Assembly (NCBI RefSeq): GCF_003633715.1
Contig: NZ_RBIE01000002.1
Coordinates: forward strand, 124,001-188,000
Length of the DNA: 64,000 nucleotides
DNA from: Thermovibrio guaymasensis
Lineage (GTDB): Bacteria; Aquificota; Aquificia; Desulfurobacteriales; Desulfurobacteriaceae
Direction of reading: 5' to 3'
Every line of letters starts with the position of its first letter. Within the stretch, counting starts at the first letter, position 1. The notes beneath the pieces were generated by a model, which saw only the letters and a list, made by a program, of their open reading frames with translations, had not been told where the DNA came from and searched no databases. Both the position numbers and the translations under genes were made by a program. Below, in pieces: positions 28,210 through 38,180 of the stretch.

Positions 28210-28879
28210 AGAAAGGGGACTTTTGATAGTAATCTCAGCCCCTTCTGGAACGGGCAAAACTACCCTCACTCGCATGCTTTTAAAAGAGTTTCCGAACATA
28301 GAGTTCTCCATTTCATTTACAACGAGGAAGCCAAGGCCTGGAGAGGTAAACGGGAAGGACTACTGGTTCATTTCAAGGGAGGAGTTCTTAAAAAGGATAG
28401 AAGAAGGGGACTTCCTTGAGTGGGCTGAAGTTTATGGAAACCTCTACGGGACGAGCAAAAGTCAGGTTCTAAAGGCTCTAAACGAGGGAAAGGACGTCCT
28501 CCTTGACATAGATACTCAGGGAGCCCTTCAAGTTAAGAAAAACTTCCCTGAAGCAGTCTTAATCTTTATACTTCCCCCATCCTTAGAGGAACTTGAAAGG
28601 AGACTTAGGAATAGGGGAACAGACCCGGAAGAGGTCATAGAAAAAAGGTTAAAGGTAGCAAGGGAAGAGATTAAGAGAGCTAAGTTTTACGATTACATAG
28701 TTGTAAATGACGTATTAGAAGTTGCCTATAATAAGTTAAAGTCTATCATTAGTGCTGAAAAGTGTAAAACTAAGAGGTTCCTTAAAAACCTTGAGTTCCA
28801 CATAAAGGATGAAGAAATAGTTAAACTGCTGAAAGGAGGAAAGAATGGCCAAGAGGATACCTTTAGAGCCGATAGTTAA
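28199..28879 (+). CDS. gmk: Guanylate kinase
   Basis: 226 residues. P-loop SAPSGTGKTT; GMP-binding residues in SFTTRKPRPGEVNGKDYWF (in parts) and FLEWAEVYGNLYGTS; LDIDTQGALQVK; lid region RLRNRGTDPEEVIEKRL. It makes GDP from GMP and ATP. The C-terminus runs about 20 residues beyond the usual end and overlaps rpoZ by 35 bases, so rpoZ translation probably starts within gmk. Confidence 0.95.
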   Translation: MLSRERGLLIVISAPSGTGKTTLTRMLLKEFPNIEFSISFTTRKPRPGEVNGKDYWFISREEFLKRIEEGDFLEWAEVYGNLYGTSKSQVLKALNEGKDVLLDIDTQGALQVKKNFPEAVLIFILPPSLEELERRLRNRGTDPEEVIEKRLKVAREEIKRAKFYDYIVVNDVLEVAYNKLKSIISAEKCKTKRFLKNLEFHIKDEEIVKLLKGGKNGQEDTFRADS

Positions 28880-29054
28880 TAAGGTCGGGAACTACTACGA
28901 GACAGTTCACGTTGCTGCAAAGAGGGCAAGATACCTCTACACAACCGACTCCTACACATTCGGAGTTGATGAGAAAGGAGAGGAACACAAGAAAACTGTT
29001 ATAGCTCTCCTTGAAATCCTAGATGGGAAAATCTGCCCAAAGAGAGAAAAGTAA
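28845..29054 (+). CDS. rpoZ: RNA polymerase omega subunit
   Basis: 69 residues. The order I-P-L-E-P-I-V-N-K, then VHVAAKRARYL, then KKTVIALLEILDGKI follows the omega pattern, in which a conserved small-side-chain/Arg-Ala-Arg helix contacts beta-prime. It helps polymerase assembly. It starts inside gmk at GGAGGAAAG-ATG and its stop abuts the pyrK ATG directly. Confidence 0.85.
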   Translation: MAKRIPLEPIVNKVGNYYETVHVAAKRARYLYTTDSYTFGVDEKGEEHKKTVIALLEILDGKICPKREK

Positions 29055-29801
29055 ATGGGACTTAAAGTAGTTGAAAACAGACACCTTAAAGGGAACGACT
29101 ACTTACTAACGGTCAAATCAGACGGGGAAACCGTTAAGAGGATAAAACCTGGCCAGTTTGCAATGATCCAGGTTAGAACAAAACTTCAGTTTGACCCCCT
29201 TCTGAGAAGGCCTTTAGGCATTTTTAACGTTGAAGAAGACAAAGTCTCCTTCATATACAGGGTTTACGGAAGGGGAACGAAACTACTAAGCCAGATTGAA
29301 CCGGGAGAAGAGATAGAAGTACTAATGCCCCTGGGAAACTGGATCCCGGACACTAAGGATAACTATCTCTTCATAGCCGGTGGAATAGGAATAGGAGGCC
29401 TCTTCTTAGCTGCAAAGGAATTTAAAGAAAGGGGTAAAAACGTTTTTCTCCTATACGGGGAGAGGTCTAAGAAGACCCTCTCAGCCCTTGAGTTCATTGA
29501 AGAGTACGGGATTAACTTTAAGGTCTACACTGAAGACGGCTCCTTTGGAGAGGAAGGATTTGTTACAAAGGGACTTCACTTGTTTAAAGATTTTACATGG
29601 GTAGCTTGCGGACCAACCCCCATGCTAAGGGCGGTTAAGGAAATAGCTAAGGAGAACGGTGTAGAGTGCTTCCTCTCACTTGATAGAAGAATGGCCTGCG
29701 GAGTTGGAGCCTGTCTCGGGTGTACAGTTAAGACGACTAAAGGTTATAAAAGGTGCTGCGTTGAAGGGCCGATTTTCCCTGCAGAAGAGGTTTTATTTTA
29801 A
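29055..29801 (+). CDS. pyrK: Dihydroorotate dehydrogenase electron-transfer subunit PyrK-like
   Basis: 248 residues in the ferredoxin-reductase fold: an FAD domain (LLRRPLGIF, YRVYGRGTKLLS), an NAD domain (FIAGGIGIGGLFLAAKEF, WVACGPTPMLRAVKE) and a C-terminal four-Cys [2Fe-2S] motif (CGVGACLGCTVKTTKG, then CCVEGPIF). This is the PyrK signature. No pyrD is next to it, so the partner must be elsewhere. A related role in an NADH:ferredoxin transhydrogenase cannot be excluded. Confidence 0.85.
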   Translation: MGLKVVENRHLKGNDYLLTVKSDGETVKRIKPGQFAMIQVRTKLQFDPLLRRPLGIFNVEEDKVSFIYRVYGRGTKLLSQIEPGEEIEVLMPLGNWIPDTKDNYLFIAGGIGIGGLFLAAKEFKERGKNVFLLYGERSKKTLSALEFIEEYGINFKVYTEDGSFGEEGFVTKGLHLFKDFTWVACGPTPMLRAVKEIAKENGVECFLSLDRRMACGVGACLGCTVKTTKGYKRCCVEGPIFPAEEVLF

Positions 29802-29880
29802 TCTCTTTTCACTTGCAAATTCTTGCCAGTTAACCTGAAGGGTTATAGGTTTAACTACCTATCCGCTTTAGGAGTAGTTA

Positions 29881-31110
29881 ATGGAAAAAAGGGAAATAGC
29901 CGGAATAAGTGAAGAACTCCTTCAAAAGTGTGTAAGGTGTGGTTCCTGCAGACAGGTCTGCCCCGTCTTTAATGTTACCCACGAAGAGCCCTCCGTAGCA
30001 AGGGGAAAGATCTTCTTAGCAGATATGGTTAATAAGGGAAAGGTGGAACTAGATAAAGAGATTGCAGGCTTCTTTAACCTGTGTACAACATGCTTAAGGT
30101 GTGCGGAGATTTGTCCAGTAATGGTTGATTATGAAAAGATAATAATATCTGCAAGAGCTCTTGCTGCTAAAAAGGTTGGAATAAACCCCGAAAAGGAATT
30201 AGCCATAAAGTTCTTCTCAAACAGGAAGCTACTTGAAACTACTGGGAAAATCGCCTCTCCCTTTACCAAGCTCTTCACTAAGAAATCAAGAAGTCCCGGT
30301 AATAGGCTCTTACCCGTTAAAGTTCCAAAACTTGGAAAGGTTCTCCTTCCAGAGATCAAGTCAAAGCCGTTTAACAGTAAAGACAAAATCTTTCCAGCTA
30401 GGGGAAAGGAAAAGGGTAAGGTCCTCTTCTTTACAGGGTGTATGTTTAACAACTTCTACACAGAAACGGCTGAAAACACTGTAAAGGTCCTAAATATACT
30501 GGGATACACTGTAATAGTACCAAGGGAGCAGTACTGCTGTGGAGCTCCAGCCTTCTTTGCTGGAGACCTTGAAACTTTTGAAAAAATGAAAGAGAAAAAC
30601 TTAAAAGGACTCTCAAGCTTAAAAGTTGACTTCTGCGTTACAGCCTGTGCAACCTGCGGTCACGTCCTAAAGAAGGAGTACGGGGAACTCCTGTTTCCAG
30701 TAAGGGAGCTCGTAGAGGTTCTCTTTGAAAACATTGAAGAGATTGGTAAGTGGAAGTACCCAGAGAGGGTAAAAGTAACCTGGCACCACCCGTGCCACAT
30801 AGTAAGAGGACAGAAGATTCCAAGAAGCTACCCTATAGACGTTTTGAAAGTTCTCCAAAACGTAGAGTTTATTCCCATGGAGGAAGCTGATAACTGTTGC
30901 GGAATGGGAGGTTCATTTAAGCTTTCACATCCAGAAATCTCCAAGGAAATTCAGATAAAGAAGGCAAAGAATACGGACAAGACCGACGCAAAGTTTGTTC
31001 TTACAGAATGCCCCGGCTGTGTTATGAACATAGCTGAAGGTCTAGAGAGAATTAACTCTCAGGTTAAATCCCTCCACATAAGCGATCTTCTTGCAGAGTG
31101 CATTAAATAG
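29881..31110 (+). CDS. GlcF/LutA-like Fe-S oxidoreductase with two CCG domains
   Basis: 409 residues. Two [4Fe-4S] motifs open the protein (CVRCGSCRQVCPVF and CTTCLRCAEICPVM). Two Cys-rich CCG domains follow: GCMFNNFYTET...YCCGAPAFFAGD...CATCGHVLKKEY and HHPCHIVRG...NCCGMGGSFKLS...CPGCVMN. The arrangement is that of glycolate/lactate oxidase iron-sulfur subunits and HdrD-like proteins. There is no flavoprotein partner next door. CCG domains can bind noncubane clusters and reduce disulfides, so it may serve as an HdrB-like reductase. A weak TTGCCA-type promoter may lie in the 79-base gap before it. Confidence 0.82.
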   Translation: MEKREIAGISEELLQKCVRCGSCRQVCPVFNVTHEEPSVARGKIFLADMVNKGKVELDKEIAGFFNLCTTCLRCAEICPVMVDYEKIIISARALAAKKVGINPEKELAIKFFSNRKLLETTGKIASPFTKLFTKKSRSPGNRLLPVKVPKLGKVLLPEIKSKPFNSKDKIFPARGKEKGKVLFFTGCMFNNFYTETAENTVKVLNILGYTVIVPREQYCCGAPAFFAGDLETFEKMKEKNLKGLSSLKVDFCVTACATCGHVLKKEYGELLFPVRELVEVLFENIEEIGKWKYPERVKVTWHHPCHIVRGQKIPRSYPIDVLKVLQNVEFIPMEEADNCCGMGGSFKLSHPEISKEIQIKKAKNTDKTDAKFVLTECPGCVMNIAEGLERINSQVKSLHISDLLAECIK

Positions 31111-31134
31111 TTTTTGAAGTAAAATATTACCACT

Positions 31135-31653
31135 ATGAAACTTAAGCTTAATTTAACTATTGTATTGTTAATTACTATCTTTCTCTTGGGGTGCCATCAC
31201 GAGGAGACGTTCTACGCAATTACATCCGATAAACAAGTTTCTCTTCCTTTCAAGGCAAGTGGATTTTTTGGATATTTTAAAAAAAGAGGCATTAAATTCA
31301 AAATTGATTCAACTAAAAATACAAAAGAATTAATAAAATTCATTAACTTAAGTAAGTACACTATTGTAATAACAGACGAAGAAACGGGGAAAAAAGTAGA
31401 ATCCCTATCGGAAAACTGGAAGAAAATTTGCACCGTTGCTTTAAAGTTTAATAGAGAAGTGCCAACAGCAAAAAAGAAATTTGTACTAATCGTTAAAAGT
31501 AGATTACTTAAGAGAAAGGAAAAGCTAATTGAAATTCTAAAGGGATGGAACTACGGAGTTGACCTCCTGAAAGACGGAGCAGTTATTTACTACCTAACTG
31601 GAAAAGAGAAGTTAGAAGGAATAAAATTCCTAAAGTGCCAAGGTAGTAAATGA
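31135..31653 (+). CDS. Small lipoprotein, possible sensor partner of the HD-GYP protein
   Basis: 172 residues. A lipoprotein signal (hydrophobic ~5-18, lipobox LLGC, Cys near 20) places it in the periplasm. The body vaguely resembles one lobe of a periplasmic solute-binding protein (SLPFKASGFFGYFKKRGIKF, YTIVITDEE, FVLIVKSRLLKRKEKLIEIL), but is too short for a whole one. I do not recognise the family. Its stop overlaps the start of the HD-GYP sensor by four bases, so it may feed a signal to that protein's periplasmic domain. Confidence 0.6.
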   Translation: MKLKLNLTIVLLITIFLLGCHHEETFYAITSDKQVSLPFKASGFFGYFKKRGIKFKIDSTKNTKELIKFINLSKYTIVITDEETGKKVESLSENWKKICTVALKFNREVPTAKKKFVLIVKSRLLKRKEKLIEILKGWNYGVDLLKDGAVIYYLTGKEKLEGIKFLKCQGSK

Positions 31654-33767
31654 AAAGTAACAAATACTGGGTTTTAACCTTCTTAGCCCTTTTAATAACT
31701 CTCGGAATAGGGTTGGGCAGTTACTTTCTAACTTATGAGTTTTCTAAGGAGTACTTCTTAAAGTCCAGTCTAGAAAACGCCCTTAACTACGCCGAAGTAA
31801 GTGCTGTCTCTGTAGGTAGCAAAAAGAAAGCTGATGAAATCAAAGAAATCCTTGAAAGAGCTCCCTACATAAAGAGGGTAGAAATAAAAGATGGCTCCCC
31901 TAATTCACCTTATGAGCTAAAGAAAGAGTTTCTGTTTCCAGATGGAAAACTTAACGTCGTAATAGAGCTTGATAAGGAAATGCTAAATAAGAGAGCTTCC
32001 AGCATTGCAAAGAATGTATCAACGGCAGTAAGTGTACTAACAGGATTCTTCCTTTTCATTTACTTAGTGGCAATTAAGAAACTATACTTAGAACCACTTT
32101 CAAAGATTAAAAGGGACATTGACAGAATTTATAAAGGAACCCTTGAAAAAATCCCCCTCTCAGGAAAGGATGAATTTGGAAAGATAAGGGAAAGTATTAA
32201 CAGAATGATTGATAGTATTAAGGACAGGGATAAGAGAGCAGAAATAATCTCCCAATTTATACAACTTCTTACAGTCGGTAAGGGATTTAACGGCGAATTT
32301 ATAGAATTAATGAGGAAAGTATTAAAATTAACTAAAACCGACGGAGTAATAATTGGGATTAAGAATTTTGATAACAATAGAATCAAGGTTAAATTAATAA
32401 CTCAAGGGGAAAGCAAGGAGTTAATGAAAGAACTAAATAAATTAGAAGGAATAGAACCTTATATACTTGAACTTGGAAGGGAAGTCGAAACTACAAAAGT
32501 AAGTATTCTATCAAGAGAAGAGCAAAAACTCGGCATAAAGTACGTATTTGGAATACCCCTTACAGTTTTCTCTAACGTTTTAGGATACGTAATTTTCTTT
32601 AGAAGAACAGATAAAAAGCTTACAGAGGAGAATAAAAATTTAATTAAGAATATTACAAAATCAATTGCAATCTCTGTCCAAATAAAAAACCTTATAGAGA
32701 ACCTCCAGAAACAGCTTAAAAGAGAAAAGGAATTCCTTGATAAAGTCATTAAGAGTCTCATAAGAGGTATAGAAATAAGGGACTCCTACACTAGAGGCCA
32801 CTCTGAAAGAGTAGCCTTCTTTTCTAAAAGGATAGCTCAAGAAATGGGTTTACCAGAGGATGAGGTCAATAAAATTTACATTGCAGCACTTCTTCACGAC
32901 ATCGGAAAAATAGGAATTCCTGATAGCATCCTTCTAAAGCCTGGAAAACTGACAGACAGAGAGTACGAAATAATAAAACTCCATCCAATTCTAAGTTACG
33001 AACTCCTTAAGAACCTTGACTTCCTCAAAGATGCACTTGACGGAATCAAGTATCACCACGAAAGGTGGGACGGAAGTGGCTATCCAGAAGGTCTAAAGGG
33101 AGAGGAGATACCACTACCTGCAAGAATAATAGCAGTAGCAGACTCCTACGATGCAATGACGAGCAAAAGGATATATAGAGAAGCTTTAGACAGAAAAAAA
33201 GCGATAAATGAAATAAGGGAACTTTCCGGAAAGTCTTACGACCCGGAGGTAGTAAGGTCTGCCCTTCCTGTACTCCTAGAAGAACCTCCAGAACCGGAGG
33301 AAGAATACCTGGAAGGAGAAATAATAAGTGAAATTGAGGAAAGAAGGCTTGACTACTTCCTGAGGGATTCTCTAACAGGAGTTTTCAATAGAAATGCCTT
33401 AGAGCTTGCATACCAAATAGCAAAAGACAGGTTTAAGGAACTTTCCGGAATAGTCGTTGACATCATTAAACTAAGAGAGATCAATATAAAGGAGGGCTGG
33501 GAGAAGGGGGATGAAATCCTTAAAAAAGTAGTAAATGAAATCCAGAAAAGAACCTCTGACGTTACAATGGTCAGGTATTCAGGCGATAACTTCTTACTCT
33601 TTACCCCTAGAGAAAAAGCTAAGGAAACCGCAAGAGTAATAAAAGAAATTGAAGAGGAAACATCAATAAATCTCAGAGTAGTTGAAATACCTAAAATAGA
33701 TAATATTGAAAAACTCCAAAGAGAGCTTACAGAACTGGAGTTTGAGGGCAGTCTCTCATCAATGTAA
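31650..33767 (+). CDS. Membrane c-di-GMP phosphodiesterase sensor (HAMP-GAF-HD-GYP) with a decayed GGDEF tail
   Basis: 705 residues: membrane helix ~6-28, a short periplasmic domain (~30-115), helix ~118-140, HAMP, a GAF-like region (~200-340) and an HD-GYP domain (~375-550). The HD-GYP motifs are present: [43 protein letters not shown]-terminal GGDEF-like domain (~570-700) has YSGDN in place of GGDEF, so it should not make c-di-GMP and may only bind GTP. Family knowledge says HD-GYP domains hydrolyse c-di-GMP. Overlap with the lipoprotein suggests a shared periplasmic signal. Confidence 0.88.
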   Translation: MKSNKYWVLTFLALLITLGIGLGSYFLTYEFSKEYFLKSSLENALNYAEVSAVSVGSKKKADEIKEILERAPYIKRVEIKDGSPNSPYELKKEFLFPDGKLNVVIELDKEMLNKRASSIAKNVSTAVSVLTGFFLFIYLVAIKKLYLEPLSKIKRDIDRIYKGTLEKIPLSGKDEFGKIRESINRMIDSIKDRDKRAEIISQFIQLLTVGKGFNGEFIELMRKVLKLTKTDGVIIGIKNFDNNRIKVKLITQGESKELMKELNKLEGIEPYILELGREVETTKVSILSREEQKLGIKYVFGIPLTVFSNVLGYVIFFRRTDKKLTEENKNLIKNITKSIAISVQIKNLIENLQKQLKREKEFLDKVIKSLIRGIEIRDSYTRGHSERVAFFSKRIAQEMGLPEDEVNKIYIAALLHDIGKIGIPDSILLKPGKLTDREYEIIKLHPILSYELLKNLDFLKDALDGIKYHHERWDGSGYPEGLKGEEIPLPARIIAVADSYDAMTSKRIYREALDRKKAINEIRELSGKSYDPEVVRSALPVLLEEPPEPEEEYLEGEIISEIEERRLDYFLRDSLTGVFNRNALELAYQIAKDRFKELSGIVVDIIKLREINIKEGWEKGDEILKKVVNEIQKRTSDVTMVRYSGDNFLLFTPREKAKETARVIKEIEEETSINLRVVEIPKIDNIEKLQRELTELEFEGSLSSM

Positions 33768-33822
33768 AAATTCTGTAAAAATTTTGTTAAAATGTTTATC
33801 AATTCAAAGGTGGGAGGCAAAA

Positions 33823-34992
33823 ATGAAAATACACGAGTACCAAGCAAAGGAAATCTTCAAAAAGTATGGCCTGCCAATTCCAAGGGGTATAGTTGCCCAT
33901 AACGCTCACGAAGCTGAGTGTGCCGCAAAAGAGCTTGGAACCCCCGTTGTTGTAGTAAAGGCACAGGTTCATGCTGGAGGAAGGGGAAAGGCAGGAGGGG
34001 TAAAACTTGCCAAAAGCCCCGAAGAAGCAGGAAAAATTGCTGCAGAAATGATAGGAAGCCGACTCAAGACTTATCAAAACCCCGAGGGCTTACCAATTAA
34101 CTGCGTTCTAGTTGAGGAAGGAGTTAACATAGACAAGGAGTTCTACGTAGGCTTAACCCTTGATAGGGAAAATTCTAGGCCTGTTTTCATGGTTTCTGCA
34201 GCCGGCGGAATGGAAATTGAGGAAATTGCCAAAACCAATCCAGAACTCATAATAAAGGAACATATAGACCCTGCTATAGGTTTACTCCCTTACCAGGCAA
34301 GGAAAATTGCCTTTAAAATAGGATTAAGTGACAGGAAACTTATAAATCAATTCGTAAAAATCCTTTTAACTCTTTCAAAAATGTACTTTGAACTTGATGC
34401 TTCTCTCATAGAGATCAACCCTCTCGTAAAGACAAAGGAGGATAACTTTATCTGTCTTGACGCAAAAATTGACTTTGACGACAACGCCCTCTACCGTCAC
34501 CCTGATGTTCAGGAGCTAGAGGATACAACCCAGATAGATCCTCTAGAGCTTGAAGCTAAAAAGTGGGACCTAAACTACGTTCGTCTTAACGGCAACATCG
34601 GCTGCATGGTCAACGGTGCGGGCCTTGCAATGGCAACTATGGACACAATTAAGTTCTTTGGAGGAGAGCCTGCAAACTTCCTTGACGTTGGCGGAACTGC
34701 AACTGTAGAAAGGGTTGCTGCTGCTTTTAAGCTCCTCCTTTCAGACCCAAAGGTAAAGGCAATTTTCGTAAACATCTTCGGCGGAATAGTAAGGTGTGAC
34801 AGGATCGCCGGAGGAATTATTGAGGCTGCAAAACAGGTTGAGCTTGATAGACCTTTAATCGTCCGCTTAGAGGGAACGAACGTTGAAATCGGCAGGAAGA
34901 TGCTTGAGGAAAGCGGCCTCAACATAATCCCAGCCAAAGACATGGCAGATGGAGCTCAAAAGGCTGTAAAAGCAGCTAAAGGTGAACTTTAA
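33823..34992 (+). CDS. sucC: Succinyl-CoA synthetase (ADP-forming) beta subunit
   Basis: 389 residues from the ATG at 33823 ([12 protein letters not shown]), preceded by GGGAGG. Reading could extend upstream to 33706 but that lies within the HD-GYP gene. ATP-grasp features are [38 protein letters not shown] and the CoA-ligase part [28 protein letters not shown] (in parts). It makes succinyl-CoA from succinate, ATP and CoA, the step before 2-oxoglutarate synthase in the reverse TCA cycle. Confidence 0.97.
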   Translation: MKIHEYQAKEIFKKYGLPIPRGIVAHNAHEAECAAKELGTPVVVVKAQVHAGGRGKAGGVKLAKSPEEAGKIAAEMIGSRLKTYQNPEGLPINCVLVEEGVNIDKEFYVGLTLDRENSRPVFMVSAAGGMEIEEIAKTNPELIIKEHIDPAIGLLPYQARKIAFKIGLSDRKLINQFVKILLTLSKMYFELDASLIEINPLVKTKEDNFICLDAKIDFDDNALYRHPDVQELEDTTQIDPLELEAKKWDLNYVRLNGNIGCMVNGAGLAMATMDTIKFFGGEPANFLDVGGTATVERVAAAFKLLLSDPKVKAIFVNIFGGIVRCDRIAGGIIEAAKQVELDRPLIVRLEGTNVEIGRKMLEESGLNIIPAKDMADGAQKAVKAAKGEL

Positions 34993-35009
34993 GGATAAGG
35001 GAGGACGAG

Positions 35010-35912
35010 ATGAGCGTTTTAATAGATAAAAATACAAAAGTTGTAGTTCAAGGATTAACCGGTAAAGAGGGTTCCTTTCACGCAAAGCAGTGTCTTGATT
35101 ATGGAACGAAAATAGTTGCCGGAGTTACTCCCGGTAAAGGTGGATTAACCTGGACCGATGATGAAGGGAAGTACCAAGTTCCAGTCTTTAATACTGTAGA
35201 GGAAGCCGTTAAGGAAACAGGAGCCAACGCTTCTCTAATTTTCGTTCCCCCTGCCTTTGCCGCAGACGCAATTATGGAGGCGGCAGATGCAGGAATAAAG
35301 CTGATCGTCTGTATCACAGAGGGAATCCCCGTAAACGATATGGTAAAGGTAAAGAGAGCCCTTGAAGGAACCGAGGTCAGATACGTTGGACCGAACTGTC
35401 CAGGCGTTATCACCCCGGAAGAGTGTAAAATGGGAATAATGCCGGGCCACATCTTTAAGAAGGGAAGGGTCGGCATTGTTTCCCGCTCGGGAACACTTAC
35501 TTACGAAGCTGCCTACCAGCTTACAAGCAGAGGAATCGGCCAATCTACAGTTATAGGAATCGGAGGAGATCCCGTTCCAGGAACTACCCATAAAGAAGCA
35601 GTTGAGATGTTTAACAATGACCCTGAAACAGACGCAATAGTTCTAATCGGTGAAATCGGCGGAACTATGGAAGAAGAGGCGGCAGAGTACATTAAAGAAT
35701 GTGTTGACAAACCTGTTATAGCCTACATCGCCGGAGTTACAGCACCTCCGGGAAGGAGAATGGGACACGCAGGAGCAATTATCTCCGGCGGTAAAGGAGA
35801 CGCAAAGAGTAAGATGGAGGCTTTAAAAGCTGCGGGAGTATATGTGTGCAACACCCCGGCAGAAATCGGAGAGATGGTTGAGAAAGCCCTCAAAGAAAGA
35901 GGGCTTCTTTAA
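35010..35912 (+). CDS. sucD: Succinyl-CoA synthetase alpha subunit
   Basis: 300 residues: CoA-binding Rossmann domain ([22 protein letters not shown], in parts; [20 protein letters not shown]), [14 protein letters not shown], and the phosphorylated active-site His in [18 protein letters not shown]. It follows sucC by 17 bases and is directly followed by the 2-oxoglutarate synthase genes. Confidence 0.97.
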   Translation: MSVLIDKNTKVVVQGLTGKEGSFHAKQCLDYGTKIVAGVTPGKGGLTWTDDEGKYQVPVFNTVEEAVKETGANASLIFVPPAFAADAIMEAADAGIKLIVCITEGIPVNDMVKVKRALEGTEVRYVGPNCPGVITPEECKMGIMPGHIFKKGRVGIVSRSGTLTYEAAYQLTSRGIGQSTVIGIGGDPVPGTTHKEAVEMFNNDPETDAIVLIGEIGGTMEEEAAEYIKECVDKPVIAYIAGVTAPPGRRMGHAGAIISGGKGDAKSKMEALKAAGVYVCNTPAEIGEMVEKALKERGLL

Positions 35913-35932
35913 AGAAAAGTAAGGAGGAAAAG

Positions 35933-36160
35933 ATGGCAGCAAAGGGAATAGTTATAGTTAAGGAAGACTGGTGTAAAGGGTGCAACATCTGTGCTGCAGT
36001 TTGTCCCACACAGGTTCTCAAGCTTGATAAGGTTAAAGCAATTATGACTGTTGCCCACCCCGAAAAGTGTATAGGGTGCAAGCAGTGTGAGATGATTTGC
36101 CCCGACTTCTGCATCTACGTCTTTACACCTGAGGAGTACGAAGAAATAGTAAGCGCATAG
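35933..36160 (+). CDS. korD: 2-oxoglutarate synthase delta subunit (ferredoxin)
   Basis: 75 residues with two [4Fe-4S] motifs: CKGCNICAAVCPTQV and CIGCKQCEMICPDFC. It is the first of a four-gene set in the order delta-alpha-beta-gamma, and hands electrons to or from the thiamine subunit. The ribosome site AAGGAGGAAAAG is strong. Confidence 0.95.
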   Translation: MAAKGIVIVKEDWCKGCNICAAVCPTQVLKLDKVKAIMTVAHPEKCIGCKQCEMICPDFCIYVFTPEEYEEIVSA

Positions 36161-36171
36161 GGAGGAAGGAT

Positions 36172-37323
36172 ATGGCAAAGTTAGAGTTAAAGTACGGAAA
36201 CCATGCCTGTGCAGAGGCTGCAATAATTGCAGGTTGTAGGTTCTACGCAGGCTACCCGATTACACCCTCTTCTGAAATTGCCGAGAAGATGGCGGAGCTC
36301 CTACCTAAGTACGGAGGAGTCTTTATCCAGATGGAAGACGAAATCGCTGCAATGGGAGCAACGGTAGGAGGCTCCTTTGCAGGCCTCAAGTCAATGACGG
36401 CAACTTCCGGACCTGGATTCTCCCTTAAACAGGAGAACCTCGGATACGCCTTCATGGTTGAGGCTCCCTGCGTAGTTGTAAACGTTCAAAGAGGCGGTCC
36501 CTCAACCGGTCTTCCGACCCAACCAGGTCAGCAGGAAATCATGCAGTCTCTCTGGGGGACACACGGAGATAAGCTCATTCCTGTCTTCTACCCGGGGAAC
36601 GTTCAGGAAATTATGGAGGAGACAATAAGGGCTTTCAACTGGGCAGAGAGGCTCAGAACCCCGGTAGTCCTTCTTCTTGACGAAGTTCTCGGCCACATGA
36701 GGGAAACCGTTGATATGGAACAGTTTGCTTCTGACAAGGTGGAAATCTGGGATAGAAAAATGCCCGACGTTCCACCTGAAGAGTACCTTCCTTATAAGCC
36801 TGGAGAGGACGACGTTCCAGCTATAGCTCCTTACGGAACTCCCGGATATCGCGGCCACGCTACAGGTCTTCACCACGACTACACCGGTTTTCCCACAACC
36901 GACCCGGAGACGTGTCAAGAACTAATTGATAGATTGATTAGGAAGGTTAAGAACAGGCAGCCGGAGCTTGAGAAGAACGAAGAGTACAAGCTTGACGACG
37001 CTGAAATTGCAATTGTTACCTTCGGAACGACCGCAAGGGCGGCAAAGACCGCAGTTGACCTTGCAAGGGAAAAGGGAATCAAAGTAGGCCTTTTAAGGGT
37101 AATCACAATTTGGCCTTCACCAGAAGAGACCCTCAATAAACTCGCAAAGAGCGTAAAAGCAATCCTCGTTCCCGAGCTCAACATGGGACAGTACGTCCTT
37201 GAGGTTGAAAGGTGTGCCAAGGGGGAAGCTCCCGTTTACAGGCTCAACAGGGCTAACGGGAAGATTATCTATCCCCATGAAATCCTCGCAAAGATAGAGG
37301 AAATTGCTAAAGGAGGTAAGTAA
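36172..37323 (+). CDS. korA: 2-oxoglutarate synthase alpha subunit
   Basis: 383 residues. AGYPITPSSEIAEKMAELL holds the YPITP motif, followed by MEDEIAAMGATVGGSFAGLKS, TATSGPGFSLKQENLG and VNVQRGGPSTGLPTQPGQ, characteristic of 2-oxoglutarate enzymes. A transketolase-C part follows (AIVTFGTTARAAKTAVDLA). Adjacent sucCD makes 2-oxoglutarate by far the likeliest product. Confidence 0.94.
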   Translation: MAKLELKYGNHACAEAAIIAGCRFYAGYPITPSSEIAEKMAELLPKYGGVFIQMEDEIAAMGATVGGSFAGLKSMTATSGPGFSLKQENLGYAFMVEAPCVVVNVQRGGPSTGLPTQPGQQEIMQSLWGTHGDKLIPVFYPGNVQEIMEETIRAFNWAERLRTPVVLLLDEVLGHMRETVDMEQFASDKVEIWDRKMPDVPPEEYLPYKPGEDDVPAIAPYGTPGYRGHATGLHHDYTGFPTTDPETCQELIDRLIRKVKNRQPELEKNEEYKLDDAEIAIVTFGTTARAAKTAVDLAREKGIKVGLLRVITIWPSPEETLNKLAKSVKAILVPELNMGQYVLEVERCAKGEAPVYRLNRANGKIIYPHEILAKIEEIAKGGK

Positions 37324-38180
37324 TGAGTACTCCTAACATTCCTATGGAGAAAATCATAGAAAAAAAGCCTTACTTTAAATACCTCCGTCTCAACAAGATG
37401 CCCACAATTTGGTGTCCGGGCTGCGGAATTGGTCAGGCCTTCAGGGCCACCTGTATGGCACTTGACGAGCTGGGAATTCCCAACGACAAGGTTGCAATGG
37501 TTTCGGGTATCGGGTGCTCTTCAAGAACTCCCGGATACTTTGACGGCTTTACTCTCCACACTACCCACGGAAGGGCTCCAACTTTCGCAACTGGCCTTAA
37601 GCTCGCAAGGCCGGAGCTCACGACAATCGTTTTTACCGGAGACGGCGACGCCCTTGCAATCGGCGGAAACCACTTCATCCACGCAGCCAGGAGGAACATT
37701 GACCTTACAGTAGTCCTCATAAACAACTGGATTTACGGTATGACCGGTGGGCAGGTTTCACCTACAACTCCAACTGGCTCTTACGCAACAACAACCCCCT
37801 ACGGTAACTACGAACCCCAGTTTGATATCGCCAAACTCGCAATTGCCGCCGGTGCTACCTACGTAGCAAGGGGAACTGCTTACCACGCAATGGAACTGAA
37901 GAAGTTAATCATGGACGGAATTAAACATAAAGGTTTTTCACTGATTGAGGTCCTCTCTCCCTGTACAATCGTCTACGGTAGGAAGAACAGAATGAGCATA
38001 GAGGAAATGTACTTCTGGTTTAAGGAAAACACGATACCTGTTAAGGCGTGGGAGAAACTCCCTGAAGAGAAGAGAGCTGGAAAGATACCTAGAGGAGTTC
38101 TGTACCACGATGATTCCCGTCCAGAGTACACAGAGCTCTACTGGAACAAGGTAAAGGAGCTATCCGGAGGTGAAAAATGA
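37323..38180 (+). CDS. korB: 2-oxoglutarate synthase beta subunit
   Basis: 285 residues. Cluster ligands IWCPGCGIGQ, SGIGCSSRTPGYF and LSPCTIVYGR; ThDP/Mg motif TGDGDALAIGGNHFIHAARRN (in parts) and the substrate loop NNWIYGMTGGQVSPTTPTG. It performs reductive carboxylation of succinyl-CoA. The start overlaps the korA stop by one base, and the end overlaps korC by four bases. Confidence 0.95.
   Translation: MSTPNIPMEKIIEKKPYFKYLRLNKMPTIWCPGCGIGQAFRATCMALDELGIPNDKVAMVSGIGCSSRTPGYFDGFTLHTTHGRAPTFATGLKLARPELTTIVFTGDGDALAIGGNHFIHAARRNIDLTVVLINNWIYGMTGGQVSPTTPTGSYATTTPYGNYEPQFDIAKLAIAAGATYVARGTAYHAMELKKLIMDGIKHKGFSLIEVLSPCTIVYGRKNRMSIEEMYFWFKENTIPVKAWEKLPEEKRAGKIPRGVLYHDDSRPEYTELYWNKVKELSGGEK

Noticed and set aside
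33706-33822. Upstream extension of sucC
   Set aside because: It lies inside the HD-GYP gene; the SucC start motif MKIHEYQAK at 33823 has a good ribosome site.
36502-36918. A 138-codon minus-strand frame inside korA
   Set aside because: KorA is fully supported on the plus strand; the shadow has no recognisable domain.
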